Of a stretch of DNA of 64,000 nucleotides, positions 34,995-44,738 are shown piece by piece (positions within the stretch are counted from its first letter, which is position 1; each line of letters starts with the position of its first letter). Position numbers and translations under genes: made by a program. The notes beneath the pieces are model-generated. The model did no database searches and was not told where the DNA came from. It worked only from the letters and a program-made list of their open reading frames with translations. Location of the stretch: NCBI GenBank assembly GCA_036960605.1, contig JBALXI010000023.1:1-64000 (forward strand). Reading direction: 5' to 3'. The DNA comes from Oleispira sp036960605 (GTDB taxonomy: Bacteria; Pseudomonadota; Gammaproteobacteria; Pseudomonadales; Oceanobacteraceae).

Positions 34995-35681
34995 CTAATC
35001 ACGGGCGCCAAAAATATCAGTACCAATTCTTACTTGGCTGCTGCCGTGCTGTATTGCTAATTGTAAATCATTCGACATGCCCATGGATAATACGGTGCAT
35101 TGTGGATGATTGTTAGCGAGTTGTTTCAATAGTCTTTGCATCTCATCAAATTGGGTCGCCAGTTTAGTTTCATCAGCGGTCGCTTCTGGAATGCACATTA
35201 AACCGCGCAACGATAATTGAGGTAATTGCTTTATAAACGTAGCAAAGTTTTCAACGCTTTCTGGGGCAATACCGCTTTTTTGTTGTTCGCGGCTGATGTT
35301 GACCTGAATTAAAACGTTTAAGGGTGGTAAATCATCAGGGCGCTGATCGTTTAAGCGTTGAGCAATCTTGTCTCGATCTAACGTTTCGACCCATTGAAAG
35401 TGTTCAGCTATGATTCGGGTTTTGTTTGATTGGATAGGGCCGATGAAATGCCATTCAATATTGGTTAAATGCTGTAATTCGGTTATTTTTTCTACGGCGT
35501 CCTGCAAGTAATTTTCACCAAAAGCGCGTTGTCCCAATTGATACAATGTTTCAATCATATGAGCAGGTTTTGTTTTACTCACCGCGAGCAGCTGCACTTC
35601 TTCTTGAGAACGGTGAGTTTGTTCACAAGCCGAGTAAATATGCGCTCTAACTGATTGATATCGTTGCTCTAGTGTGGACAT
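34995..35681 (-). CDS. yggS: YggS/PLPBP family pyridoxal-phosphate homeostasis protein
   Basis: This 228-residue single-domain alanine-racemase-like barrel binds PLP without known enzyme activity and tunes vitamin B6 and amino-acid balance. The PLP lysine is in LLAVSKTKP. Other marks are FGENYLQD, WHFIGPIQSNK and the phosphate-binding SMGMSNDLQLAIQHGSSQVRIGT region. It is first in the yggS-proC-yggT set and diverges from pilT across 135 bp. Confidence 0.96.
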   Translation of the reverse strand: MSTLEQRYQSVRAHIYSACEQTHRSQEEVQLLAVSKTKPAHMIETLYQLGQRAFGENYLQDAVEKITELQHLTNIEWHFIGPIQSNKTRIIAEHFQWVETLDRDKIAQRLNDQRPDDLPPLNVLIQVNISREQQKSGIAPESVENFATFIKQLPQLSLRGLMCIPEATADETKLATQFDEMQRLLKQLANNHPQCTVLSMGMSNDLQLAIQHGSSQVRIGTDIFGARD

Positions 35682-35816
35682 TCTTAATAACTGCTTTAGG
35701 ATTAGTAGTAAGGTATTAGTTACAGCGCCGGATCATTCTCTATACTGAACTTAGGTGTCCATAATAAGCGACATAAATAGTATAAGCGAAATCCCCAGTC
35801 AGGTTGAGGAACAAGT

Positions 35817-36851
35817 ATGGATATTACTGAGTTATTGGCATTTAGTGCGAAACAAGGCGCTTCGGATCTACATTTATCCGCTGAAATGCCACCGATGATT
35901 CGAGTTGATGGTGATGTTCGCCGTATTAATTTGCCGGCATTGGATCATAAAGAAGTTCATTCTTTAGTCTATGAAATCATGAACGATAAGCAGCGTAAGG
36001 ATTTTGAAGAATTCTTAGAAACCGACTTCTCGTTTGAAGTGCCTGGCGTTGCCCGTTTTCGTGTCAACGCTTTTAACCATAATCGCGGTGCCGGTGCCGT
36101 ATTCCGTACCATTCCCTCAAAGATTTTGAGTATGGATGATTTGGGTATGGGGCAGATTTTTAAAGATCTCGCCATGACCCCGCGAGGCTTGGTTTTAGTT
36201 ACTGGGCCAACAGGTTCGGGTAAATCAACCACGCTTGCGGCGATGGTCGATTATATTAATGATACCAAATATGATCATATTTTAACCGTAGAAGATCCGA
36301 TCGAATTCGTTCATGAGTCGAAAAAGAGCCTCATTAATCAGCGTGAAGTTCATCGCGATACTCTGGGTTTCAATGAAGCACTGCGCTCTGCGTTACGAGA
36401 AGATCCCGATGTTATTTTGGTTGGTGAGCTGCGAGATTTGGAAACCATTCGCTTGGCACTGTCAGCAGCAGAAACCGGCCACGTAGTATTCGGTACGCTT
36501 CATACTAGTTCAGCGGCGAAGACCATTGACCGTATTGTTGATGTATTTCCAGCAGAAGAAAAATCGATGGTGCGCTCGATGCTTTCTGAATCTTTGCAGG
36601 GTGTTGTTTCTCAAACTCTATTGAAGAAGACAGGCGGCGGTCGAATAGCGGCTCATGAAATCATGATTGGTACGCCGGCTATTCGTAACCTAATTCGTGA
36701 ATCTAAAATTGCTCAGATGTATTCAGCGATTCAAACCGGTGGTTCTTTAGGCATGCAGACGATGGATCAGTGCTTACAGACTATGTTGAGTAAAGGTTTG
36801 ATCACGCGTGAAATCGCACGTGATAAAGCTAAAATGCCAGAAAACTTTTAA
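35817..36851 (+). CDS. pilT: PilT, type IV pilus retraction ATPase
   Basis: This hexameric motor depolymerises pilin to retract type IV pili for twitching. The 344-residue protein has Walker A GPTGSGKST, the Asp box around EDPIEFVH, Walker B DVILVGELRD, and the His box TGHVVFGTLHT. The C-terminal AIRNLIRE motif, needed for retraction in PilT, is present. AGGA lies before the ATG. pilU follows 44 bp later, as in Pseudomonas. Confidence 0.98.
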   Translation: MDITELLAFSAKQGASDLHLSAEMPPMIRVDGDVRRINLPALDHKEVHSLVYEIMNDKQRKDFEEFLETDFSFEVPGVARFRVNAFNHNRGAGAVFRTIPSKILSMDDLGMGQIFKDLAMTPRGLVLVTGPTGSGKSTTLAAMVDYINDTKYDHILTVEDPIEFVHESKKSLINQREVHRDTLGFNEALRSALREDPDVILVGELRDLETIRLALSAAETGHVVFGTLHTSSAAKTIDRIVDVFPAEEKSMVRSMLSESLQGVVSQTLLKKTGGGRIAAHEIMIGTPAIRNLIRESKIAQMYSAIQTGGSLGMQTMDQCLQTMLSKGLITREIARDKAKMPENF

Positions 36852-36895
36852 TCTAAAACTATAATTAGACATTTATGCGCTTGGAGTTATAACTC

Positions 36896-38011
36896 ATGTC
36901 GATGGAAAAATTCTTGCGGGTCATGGTGGACAAAAACGCCTCAGACTTATTTATTACCGCGGGAGTACCAGCTTCTATTAAAGTGCATGGACGAGTCATG
37001 CCCTTAACCAAGAGTCCGTTAGCGGCAGAGCAGAGTCGAGACATTGTTCTGGGCTTGATGAATCAGCGACAGCGTGAGGAATTCGAAGAGCATAAAGAAT
37101 GTAACTTTGCGATTAACGCCACCGGTATCGGACGTTTTCGTGCCAGTGCTTTTTATCAGCGTAATGTGATTGGCATGGTTCTTCGACGCATCGAAACTAA
37201 AATCCCCTCACTTGATGAGTTGGGCTTGCCCGATGTAGTGAAAGAGCTGGCCATGGCAAAGCGTGGGCTGATTCTTTTTGTGGGTGCGACAGGCGCGGGT
37301 AAATCGACTTCTTTGGCGGCGATGATTGGTCACCGCAATTGTAATAGTAAAGGGCACATTCTAAGCGTTGAAGATCCTATTGAATTTATTCATCAGCATC
37401 AGGGCTGTATTGTTACTCAGCGTGAAGTGGGATTGGATACTGAAAGCTTTGAAATTGGTTTGAAAAATGCTCTGCGCCAGGCTCCCGATGTCATTATGAT
37501 TGGTGAAGTGCGTAGCTCGGACGTTATGTCGCATGCACTGACCTTTGCTGAAACCGGTCACCTAGCATTGGCGACGCTACATGCCAACAACGCGAACCAA
37601 GCGTTGGATCGAGTACTGCATTTTTTCCCACCAGAGCGTCATGCACAAACCTGGATGGATTTGTCGCTGAACTTACGTGCGATTGTTGCTCAGCAGTTGA
37701 TACCAACACCTGATGGTAAAGGGCGACGCGCTGTTGTTGAAGTATTAGTTAATACGCCTTTAGTGTCCGATATGATTCGCAAAGGTGAAGTGCATGAGTT
37801 GAAAGGCTTAATGAGCCGTAACAATGATGAAGGTATGCAGACTTTTGACCAAGCGCTTTATGCCTTGTACGAGTCGGGTGAGATCACCTATGAAGAAGCT
37901 ATTGCTCATGCAGATTCACCTAATGATTTACGCTTGATGATTAAATTGGGTTCGGAAGCGGATGCAGATCAGTTAGATGCAGCATCTAAAGGGTTAACCT
38001 TGCAGGATTAA
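36896..38011 (+). CDS. pilU: PilU, accessory type IV pilus retraction ATPase
   Basis: This PilT paralogue assists retraction, mainly under load or together with PilT. The 371-residue protein has Walker A GATGAGKSTS, EDPIEFIHQH, Walker B VIMIGEVRS and His box TGHLALATLH. It is longer at the C-terminus than PilT, as usual for PilU. It is probably co-transcribed with pilT and perhaps with the GGDEF-EAL gene that starts 50 bp later. Confidence 0.97.
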   Translation: MSMEKFLRVMVDKNASDLFITAGVPASIKVHGRVMPLTKSPLAAEQSRDIVLGLMNQRQREEFEEHKECNFAINATGIGRFRASAFYQRNVIGMVLRRIETKIPSLDELGLPDVVKELAMAKRGLILFVGATGAGKSTSLAAMIGHRNCNSKGHILSVEDPIEFIHQHQGCIVTQREVGLDTESFEIGLKNALRQAPDVIMIGEVRSSDVMSHALTFAETGHLALATLHANNANQALDRVLHFFPPERHAQTWMDLSLNLRAIVAQQLIPTPDGKGRRAVVEVLVNTPLVSDMIRKGEVHELKGLMSRNNDEGMQTFDQALYALYESGEITYEEAIAHADSPNDLRLMIKLGSEADADQLDAASKGLTLQD

Positions 38012-38061
38012 CGCTAACATTAACCAATATGGAAAAGACCTTTGTATGAGTAGAGCGTAGT

Positions 38062-41000
38062 TTGGGGCTATCACATAGGATATTAACAAGGCTGGCGAGT
38101 GGCTATTCACGTTATTGGTGGGTGCCAACAATAATGGTGTTGATTCTAATACCGTTAAGTCAAAGTAACTTTTTGCTTTTTCATACCTTGGTTGAATTCT
38201 TTGCCATTACGGTTGCGATTATTAGCGCAATTGTGGCGTGGCATACTTACGCCTTGGCGAAAAATCAGTTCTTATTGCTGTTAGGTTGTGGATATTTCTT
38301 TATTGGTGGGCTCGATCTTGCCCATACGCTGACTTTTACGGGGCTGCCTTTTCTAGAGCATGACTCTGGTAATAAGAGCCTGCAGTTTTGGATTATTGCC
38401 CGCTTTTTTGAGGCGACTCTGTTATTAGTGGCGCCGTTATTTATCCATACTGAGCTACGACCTCGCAACCTCATTGTGACACTCGCCAGCATTATGTTAT
38501 TGCTCTGCTGGGCCATCGTACAGAACTGGTTGCCTGCCTTTTATCTGGATGGCAAAGGGCTCACGATAACCAAAGTCATCTCCGAATATGTGATTATTAT
38601 ATTGCTTTTGGGTGCGCTCTTTACTTTCTGGCAAGCAAGACAAGATATTGAAAAAAGTAATTTCATTCTCATTAATATATCCATCATATTAACGATTTTT
38701 GCCGAGTACTCATTCACCCTTTATAGCGAATTCAGTGGCGTGATGATCATCCTTGGGCACATGTTGAAGCTGCTCTCGTATTGGGCTATTTATGTGGTAT
38801 TGATTGAATCCAGCTTGCGTCAGCCATTTCTTAGCCTTGCGCGTGATGCCAATACGTATGATGCCGTGCCTGATGAAACCTTGGTTGTCGATAGAGAAGG
38901 CTATGTTCGTCAAGTAAATGAAGCGGTTCGACGTAATATGAGTCATCCAGAAAATGCGCTTGGTAGCCGTTGCCACGAGTTGCAGCATGACCCCAGAATT
39001 AGTGAAGAAAGTTGCCAAATCTGTCGCAGTATCAGTGCAGGGGAAATTCTTACTAGTAGCGAATTTTTAATAGAGAAGCAGCAACAGTGGTTTGAAGTAA
39101 CACTATCGCCGATAAGTCATGGGGATAAATCGTTAGCCATGGTACATGTCCGTAGAAATATAACGGTAGCGAAAGAAGCTCAAGCTCGTTCGGAAGTATT
39201 TAATCGTTTATATACGGTATTGAGTCATACCAATAAAGCGATTGCCGGTGCGAATTCGCGGCAAATGATGTTTACTGATATTTGTGAAATCGCCGTACGT
39301 TATGGCGGCTTTAAAATGTCTTGGATTGGTTTGATTAATAATCATGTGGTTAAACCTCAAGTGCATGCCGGGGACGAATCGGGTTATTTAAAAGCTATGG
39401 AAATTCGTGTTGATGATTCAGCACTAGCGCGAGGCCCGGTAGGACAAGCGGCGAAGAGTAATCAAGTTCGGTGTGTTAATAATACTAAGTCAGACCCCGA
39501 TTTTACGCCTTGGAGTGAGGCTGCGGAACAGCGAGGTTATGCGGCTTTAGCGGCTGTTCCTTTAAGTATCAAAAGTAAGGTAGTAGGCATATATGCGATT
39601 TACTCTGAGCTGCCAGACGCTTTTGATGAAAAAATGCTATCCCTACTGGATTCATTAGGACGTGATATTAGCGCTGCGATGTTGCGCTTACAGGAGCGTC
39701 AGAAGCGAGAGCAAGCCGAAGCTAAAATCCAACAGTTATCGCAAGTCGTTGAGCAGAGCGCGCATGCCATATTGATTACTGACATCTATTTCAAAATCGA
39801 ATATGCCAATAGAGCCTTTACGGTTTTAACGGGATACCTCCAGCAAGAATTAATCAATAAAACGCCGGCAATTTTGCAGAGTCATTATACCGACAGTGAT
39901 ACTTATAATGATATTAGCCGCACACTTAAAGCGGGCCGTGAATGGAGTGGGCAAGTCCGCAACCAGCGAAAAGATGGATCCTTATATTGGGCATTACAAT
40001 CGATTACGCCGATTAAGAATGATGAGGGCGAGGTCACGCATTATGTTTCTACCTCGGAAGATAATACTGATCTGCATGACGCTCAGCAGACTATTGAGCA
40101 GCTGGCGTTTTATGATCCGTTAACCAACTTGCCTAATCGCCGTTTATTATCGGATCGATTACAGCAAGCACTAGAGCATGCGCAGCGTAATCCAGGCCAA
40201 ATTGTGGCAGCGCTAGTATTTGATTTGGATAATTTTAAAACAGTAAATGATTCATTGGGTCATAACTACGGCGATGATTTATTAAAGCATGTTGCGCAAA
40301 TATTTCAGGCGCAAGTGCGCAGCGAAGATACGGTTTCTCGCCAGGGTGGTGATGAATTTACCATCATTCTTTCAGGCATGAAGCAGATCGAGAAGATTGC
40401 CGATATTGCGGATACTATTTTGCAAAAGCTTTCCCAGCCGATTAATCTTTCCGGACATCAGGTTGTGATCGGAACCAGTATCGGTATTGCTGTATATCCT
40501 AATGATGCTGATAGTTATGACGAGCTATTACGCAATGCTGACATGGCGATGTATCACGCGAAAGAAGAAGGTAAGAATAACTTCCAGTTCTTTATGCCGG
40601 CCATGAACAAGCAAGCGCATAATCGATTATTACTCGAAAATAAATTACGTAACGCGATCGAACAAAACCATTTTCAGCTTTTTTATCAGCCGCAGCTCGA
40701 TTTAAAAACCGGCGAACTTATTGGAACGGAAGCGTTAATCCGTTGGTTCGATCCAGAGCAGGGGATGATTTCTCCAGCCGAATTTATTCCGTTAGCAGAA
40801 GATACTGGCTTGATTGGTCAAATTGGTGATTGGGTCATCGAGGCCGCGTGCCGCGATATGAAAGCCTTGCATGCGAAAGGCTTTCCTCAGCTTAAAGTCG
40901 CCATTAATGTGTCGGCCTTTCAGTTTCGCCATGGTAAGCACTTGACTGAAGTTATTGCTAAGACGTTAGAAAAATATCAATATCCAGCAGAGCTATTGGC

Positions 41001-41406
41001 GCTTGAGCTAACCGAAAGTATTTTAATTGATGATATTAAAGAAACGCTTAATATTCTAAATAGCATGCGCAGCTTGGGTATTACTTTAGCCATTGATGAC
41101 TTTGGTACGGGTTATTCTTCGCTGAGTTATTTGAAGCAATTTCCGATTGATATCTTGAAGATTGATCAATCTTTTATTCGTGATATCACCACCGATGCCA
41201 GTGATAAGGCGATAGTGAGTGCCATTATTGCGATGGCTCAGCAGTTGGATATCGATGTCTTGGCTGAAGGTGTTGAAACGGTAGAGCACCAGGCATTTTT
41301 GCAAAGCCAAGGCTGTGATTACGTGCAGGGATACTTATATTGTAAGCCGATTCCTGCAGATGAATTATTTGAGCGCTGGCAGAAAAAGGAGCTTACCTTT
41401 AAATAA
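38062..41406 (+). CDS. Membrane sensor GGDEF-EAL protein (MASE-PAS-GAF-PAS-GGDEF-EAL)
   Basis: This c-di-GMP turnover protein of 1114 residues begins with about seven hydrophobic segments (residues about 18-255), probably a MASE3-type sensor. A PAS domain with a Cys cluster follows (Cys304, Cys318, Cys321), then GAF (about 385-545), a second PAS (about 555-680), GGDEF (motif 762-766 intact) and EAL (890-892, with DDFGTGYSSLSYL). The RxxD inhibitory site (RSED 753-756) lies five residues before GGDEF, so product feedback is possible. Both catalytic motifs look intact. The start is uncertain: TTG 38062 has a poor ribosome site, and an ATG at 38046 would join the frame only if one base were lost. 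Its place after pilTU suggests control of pili or motility. Confidence 0.88.
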   Translation: MGLSHRILTRLASGYSRYWWVPTIMVLILIPLSQSNFLLFHTLVEFFAITVAIISAIVAWHTYALAKNQFLLLLGCGYFFIGGLDLAHTLTFTGLPFLEHDSGNKSLQFWIIARFFEATLLLVAPLFIHTELRPRNLIVTLASIMLLLCWAIVQNWLPAFYLDGKGLTITKVISEYVIIILLLGALFTFWQARQDIEKSNFILINISIILTIFAEYSFTLYSEFSGVMIILGHMLKLLSYWAIYVVLIESSLRQPFLSLARDANTYDAVPDETLVVDREGYVRQVNEAVRRNMSHPENALGSRCHELQHDPRISEESCQICRSISAGEILTSSEFLIEKQQQWFEVTLSPISHGDKSLAMVHVRRNITVAKEAQARSEVFNRLYTVLSHTNKAIAGANSRQMMFTDICEIAVRYGGFKMSWIGLINNHVVKPQVHAGDESGYLKAMEIRVDDSALARGPVGQAAKSNQVRCVNNTKSDPDFTPWSEAAEQRGYAALAAVPLSIKSKVVGIYAIYSELPDAFDEKMLSLLDSLGRDISAAMLRLQERQKREQAEAKIQQLSQVVEQSAHAILITDIYFKIEYANRAFTVLTGYLQQELINKTPAILQSHYTDSDTYNDISRTLKAGREWSGQVRNQRKDGSLYWALQSITPIKNDEGEVTHYVSTSEDNTDLHDAQQTIEQLAFYDPLTNLPNRRLLSDRLQQALEHAQRNPGQIVAALVFDLDNFKTVNDSLGHNYGDDLLKHVAQIFQAQVRSEDTVSRQGGDEFTIILSGMKQIEKIADIADTILQKLSQPINLSGHQVVIGTSIGIAVYPNDADSYDELLRNADMAMYHAKEEGKNNFQFFMPAMNKQAHNRLLLENKLRNAIEQNHFQLFYQPQLDLKTGELIGTEALIRWFDPEQGMISPAEFIPLAEDTGLIGQIGDWVIEAACRDMKALHAKGFPQLKVAINVSAFQFRHGKHLTEVIAKTLEKYQYPAELLALELTESILIDDIKETLNILNSMRSLGITLAIDDFGTGYSSLSYLKQFPIDILKIDQSFIRDITTDASDKAIVSAIIAMAQQLDIDVLAEGVETVEHQAFLQSQGCDYVQGYLYCKPIPADELFERWQKKELTFK

Positions 41407-41434
41407 GCTCCCTTAAAGTAAGCTTCCTTTTTCT
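41383..41434. terminator. Terminator between GGDEF-EAL gene and pyrC'
   Basis: AAAAAGGAGCTTAC (41383-41396, within the last codons) pairs with GTAAGCTTCCTTTTT (41418-41432) with one bulged base, and ends in a T-run. Its A-tract makes it usable by the convergent pyrC' gene as well. Confidence 0.7.
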
Positions 41435-41453
41435 AATGACCATGATCGAACCA

Positions 41454-42701
41454 CTATGCTCGGTAGACTTCACGACCTGCACTGAAGGTAAGTTGCACTT
41501 CACCGACGAGAGGTTCACCCAGCACTGGGCTATTTTTTCCAGCCGAGGCGAGTGAGTCTGCGCTATAGCAAACTTCTGCATTTTGATTCACGACCACAAG
41601 ATTAGCCAGCTGCTTTAATTGTAGGCCTGCCTTCAACCCCAAAATCTTTGCTGGCATAATTGAGCTCGCGTTAACCGTCGCGTCTAGTGTTAGCTCGCCT
41701 TTATTGACCAATGTCAGCATCATTGATAACCAGGTATCCAAAATACTCATACCGGCTTCTGCGGCGGCAAAAGGTGCTTTCTTGGCCGCAATATCTTGTG
41801 CTTTATGGTTCGAGCAAATTGCTAGAGTGCCATCATTTATCCCCGCAAGCAGTGCTTGGCGGTCTTGTTCACTGCGTAATGGAGGTTGCACGTTAAAAGT
41901 ACTGTCAAAGCCATTCACATCAAGGTCAGTGAACATCAAATTAGCAATGGCGACATCGGCGGTGACGGGCAAACCCTGAGCTTGGGCTTGGCGAATCATA
42001 TCCACCGAACGGCCACAACTAAGCTGACTGAAATGAACGCGACAACCGGTTAATTCTACTAATAGCAGTTGTTGAGCTAGTGAAGTCGTTTCTGCAATTT
42101 CTGCAATGCCTGTAAGACCTAAGCGGTTTGCCGTTGGACCTTCATGCATTTTGCCGTTAGCGCTGAGATCAAAGTCTTCTGCCGTGAGCATGATAAGCAT
42201 GTCATGAGTGGTTGCGTATTCCATGATGCGGCGAAGGACTAAAGCATTCTTAATCGGCGCACGCGCATTCGATAACGCAATACAGCCTGCTTGCTTGAGG
42301 CTATACATATTGGCGAGCTGATCGCCTTCGAGGCCTTGGGTAAGAGCCCCCATCGGCAGGAGCTGACTATTATTGGCTTTTACCGACGCTAGCTGAAGTA
42401 GGCTCACATCGGCTGGGGTATCAACAATCGGCTTGCTGTTTGGCTGTGTGCATAACAAGCTAACACCGCCTTGGGCAGCGGCGAGGGTTTCACTGGCAAC
42501 ATTATTAACGTGGGCGCTGAGGTCGATTAAGCCAGGCAATAATAGGGCTTGATTGGCGTTAAATACATTGGCCGAATCTGCAGCTTGGCCCGCGGCGGTG
42601 ATAGCAGTAATCAGGCCATCGACAATAACGACATCACTAAACTGCTTTAACTGCTGGCTTGGATCTAATATTTGCGCATGGGTTAGGGTTAAAGTACTCA
42701 T
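41454..42701 (-). CDS. PyrC', dihydroorotase-like protein, probably non-catalytic
   Basis: This 415-residue amidohydrolase-fold protein follows pyrB with a 4-nt overlap. Active dihydroorotases carry the HxH metal motif as DLHVH; here the position reads DLSAH, so the first metal His is missing, and other metal ligands are not evident. In Pseudomonas the equivalent PyrC' is inactive as dihydroorotase but needed to assemble aspartate transcarbamoylase, and the same role is likely here. A true pyrC should then exist elsewhere in the genome. Confidence 0.9.
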   Translation of the reverse strand: MSTLTLTHAQILDPSQQLKQFSDVVIVDGLITAITAAGQAADSANVFNANQALLLPGLIDLSAHVNNVASETLAAAQGGVSLLCTQPNSKPIVDTPADVSLLQLASVKANNSQLLPMGALTQGLEGDQLANMYSLKQAGCIALSNARAPIKNALVLRRIMEYATTHDMLIMLTAEDFDLSANGKMHEGPTANRLGLTGIAEIAETTSLAQQLLLVELTGCRVHFSQLSCGRSVDMIRQAQAQGLPVTADVAIANLMFTDLDVNGFDSTFNVQPPLRSEQDRQALLAGINDGTLAICSNHKAQDIAAKKAPFAAAEAGMSILDTWLSMMLTLVNKGELTLDATVNASSIMPAKILGLKAGLQLKQLANLVVVNQNAEVCYSADSLASAGKNSPVLGEPLVGEVQLTFSAGREVYRA

Positions 42702-43726
42702 GCGTTCTCTCCAGAAGTCGGGTTGGGTAGGGTCTTATCTACAGCGGATTGCTCAGATGCTTGGCCGCTCATCGCCATCGCCATAACAGCCATACGGACG
42801 GCAATACCGTAACTTACTTGATTTAAAATAACGGATTGCTCGCCATCAGCAACGGCGGAATCGATCTCAACGCCACGATTGATAGGGCCGGGGTGCATAA
42901 CAATGGCATCCGGTTTGGCTAACGCGAGTTTGGCTTCAGTCAGCCCATACAGTTTAAAATACTCACCTTCGCTAGGAAGTAAGGCATCAGACATGCGTTC
43001 TTTTTGTAAGCGCAGCATGATAACGACGTCGACATCGGCTAAACCCTGCTCGATATCAAAATAGATTTTAGCGCCTAGATCAGCCATTTCTTTAGGCACG
43101 AGAGTCGCCGGACCAATCACTCGAATTTCTTTAGCGCCTAAAGTAATTAGTGCGTGAATCTGCGAGCGGGCAACACGGGAATGCAAAATGTCACCCACAA
43201 TCGCCACGGTCTGACCTTCGATCGTGCCTTTATGGCGGCGAATAGTCAGCATATCCAACATGGCTTGAGTAGGGTGTGCATGGCGACCATCACCCGCATT
43301 AATAATGGCAACGCCTGGCGTCACTTGTTCTGCGATGAAGTGTGCTGCACCGCTGTCGGCATGACGGACGACAAACATGTCGCTGTACATGGCTTCCAAA
43401 TTCCACAAGGTATCCATTAAGGTTTCACCCTTGGAGGTTGCGGAGCTGGCGATGTCTAAGTTAAGGATGTCGGCACTTAAGCGCTTGGCGGCGAGTTCGA
43501 AGGTCGAGCGAGTACGCGTCGAGTTTTCAAAAAATAGGTTAACAACCGTCTTCCCGCGTAGCAGCGGTACCTTTTTAACGGCTCGCTCTTGAGTGCTAAT
43601 AAAAGAATCGGCGAGGTCTAAAATTTCAGTCAGTAGCGCTTTGCTTAATCCTTCTGTGGTTAAGAAGTGTTTTAGGCGACCGTCGGCGGTGAGCTGAACT
43701 TGGGTTGGATCGGAATGGCGGGTCAT
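42698..43726 (-). CDS. pyrB: Aspartate carbamoyltransferase catalytic subunit
   Basis: PyrB makes N-carbamoylaspartate from carbamoyl phosphate and aspartate in pyrimidine synthesis. The 342-residue protein has the carbamoyl-phosphate motif FENSTRTRSTFELAAK and aspartate-binding MLRLQKER and HPGPINRG. An N-terminal extension of about 20 residues precedes the core, as in pseudomonad ATCases, which form dodecamers with PyrC' and bind effectors there. It overlaps pyrC' by 4 nt. Confidence 0.97.
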   Translation of the reverse strand: MTRHSDPTQVQLTADGRLKHFLTTEGLSKALLTEILDLADSFISTQERAVKKVPLLRGKTVVNLFFENSTRTRSTFELAAKRLSADILNLDIASSATSKGETLMDTLWNLEAMYSDMFVVRHADSGAAHFIAEQVTPGVAIINAGDGRHAHPTQAMLDMLTIRRHKGTIEGQTVAIVGDILHSRVARSQIHALITLGAKEIRVIGPATLVPKEMADLGAKIYFDIEQGLADVDVVIMLRLQKERMSDALLPSEGEYFKLYGLTEAKLALAKPDAIVMHPGPINRGVEIDSAVADGEQSVILNQVSYGIAVRMAVMAMAMSGQASEQSAVDKTLPNPTSGENA

Positions 43727-43778
43727 AATTAATAACTCATGATTTCTAAAGCTTCAGCGGAAGCATAATGACAAACGG

Positions 43779-44285
43779 TTAACCCAGGGTCAGTGCTAGC
43801 GGGTTAGGCCCCGATAATTTGATTTTTTGATCTGTGGATAACTCAAGTTTTGCACCGACTAGGTCTGCTTGAATAGGCAGTTGGCGCTGGCCAATATCCA
43901 ATAAGCTGACAAGGTGAATACTGGTCGGTCGACCATGATCGAAAATCTCGTTCATCGCCGCGCGAATTGTACGACCACTCATTAACACATCATCGACTAA
44001 GATGATGGCGCGATCTTCGATTGAATCCGGTAGCTCTGAGCCTTTGGCTTGTGTGCTTAGGCCACGTTCATCAAAGTCATCGCGATAAAAACTGATGTCC
44101 AAGATACCGAGTTCGGGTAATTCTAGCGCCAGCTGCAAGCGCTGTGCTAGCCATGCGCCACCGGTACGAATACCAATCAAGAGCGGTTGCTGTAAATCTT
44201 TTTCAACAATCATTTGCTTAACATCAAGCACCAGTTGCTGGCAAAGGGCTTCTGCATCAGGCAGTTCAAAGGCCGATGTGGTCAT
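43779..44285 (-). CDS. pyrR: PyrR, pyrimidine operon regulator / uracil phosphoribosyltransferase
   Basis: This 168-residue type-I phosphoribosyltransferase has PRPP loop IILVDDVLMSGRTIRAAM and GIRTGGAWLA. In Bacillus PyrR is an RNA-binding attenuator; in pseudomonads the pyrR gene sits before pyrB and its regulatory role is less clear. The 52-bp gap to pyrB is too short for a full attenuator, so RNA-based control is not supported by what I see. Confidence 0.93.
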   Translation of the reverse strand: MTTSAFELPDAEALCQQLVLDVKQMIVEKDLQQPLLIGIRTGGAWLAQRLQLALELPELGILDISFYRDDFDERGLSTQAKGSELPDSIEDRAIILVDDVLMSGRTIRAAMNEIFDHGRPTSIHLVSLLDIGQRQLPIQADLVGAKLELSTDQKIKLSGPNPLALTLG

Positions 44286-44297
44286 ATACCGATATCC

Positions 44298-44738
44298 TTA
44301 TTCGCTTTGCTCAGATTGATACTGAGTCAGAAAGCTTTCTAAAATGAGTTGTGCGGCGATGCCATCTACCGAGTTTTCGCCGAAATTGCGATTACCGCCC
44401 ATTTCGATGACGATGCCTTTTGCTTCGTAACTGGTGAGGCGCTCGTCATGAGTAAATGAAGGGCGATGGAAACGGCCTTCTAAGCGATTGGCAAATTTAT
44501 TGGCGCGGCGGCTAAGATCGCTGGGGGTTCCGTCCATATTTAACGGCAGGCCCGTTAAAAAGGCTTGGGGTTGCCACTCTTCTATAATTTTTCCTAGCTG
44601 TTCCCAGTTAGGAATGCCATCGCGGGCATTGATCGGTTCAATCGGTGTGGCTTTGCCCGTAATGCGCTGCCCCACTGCGATGCCGATGCGCTGGGTGCCA
44701 AAATCGAAGGCCATCCAGTGATCATAAACTTGTGCCAT
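44298..44738 (-). CDS. ruvX: RuvX/YqgF, Holliday junction resolvase-like nuclease
   Basis: This 146-residue RNase-H-fold protein is of the YqgF family, linked to pre-16S rRNA 5'-end maturation in E. coli and widely essential. It has the first catalytic Asp in AFDFGTQRIGIAVG, GLPLNMDGT, and DERLTSYEA. Its end is 12 nt before pyrR and its start touches the yqgE stop, so the genes are co-transcribed. Confidence 0.95.
   Translation of the reverse strand: MAQVYDHWMAFDFGTQRIGIAVGQRITGKATPIEPINARDGIPNWEQLGKIIEEWQPQAFLTGLPLNMDGTPSDLSRRANKFANRLEGRFHRPSFTHDERLTSYEAKGIVIEMGGNRNFGENSVDGIAAQLILESFLTQYQSEQSE

Noticed and set aside
43727..43778. PyrR-type RNA attenuator between pyrR and pyrB
   Set aside because: Only a 5-bp stem is present in 52 bp, with no terminator-antiterminator pair.
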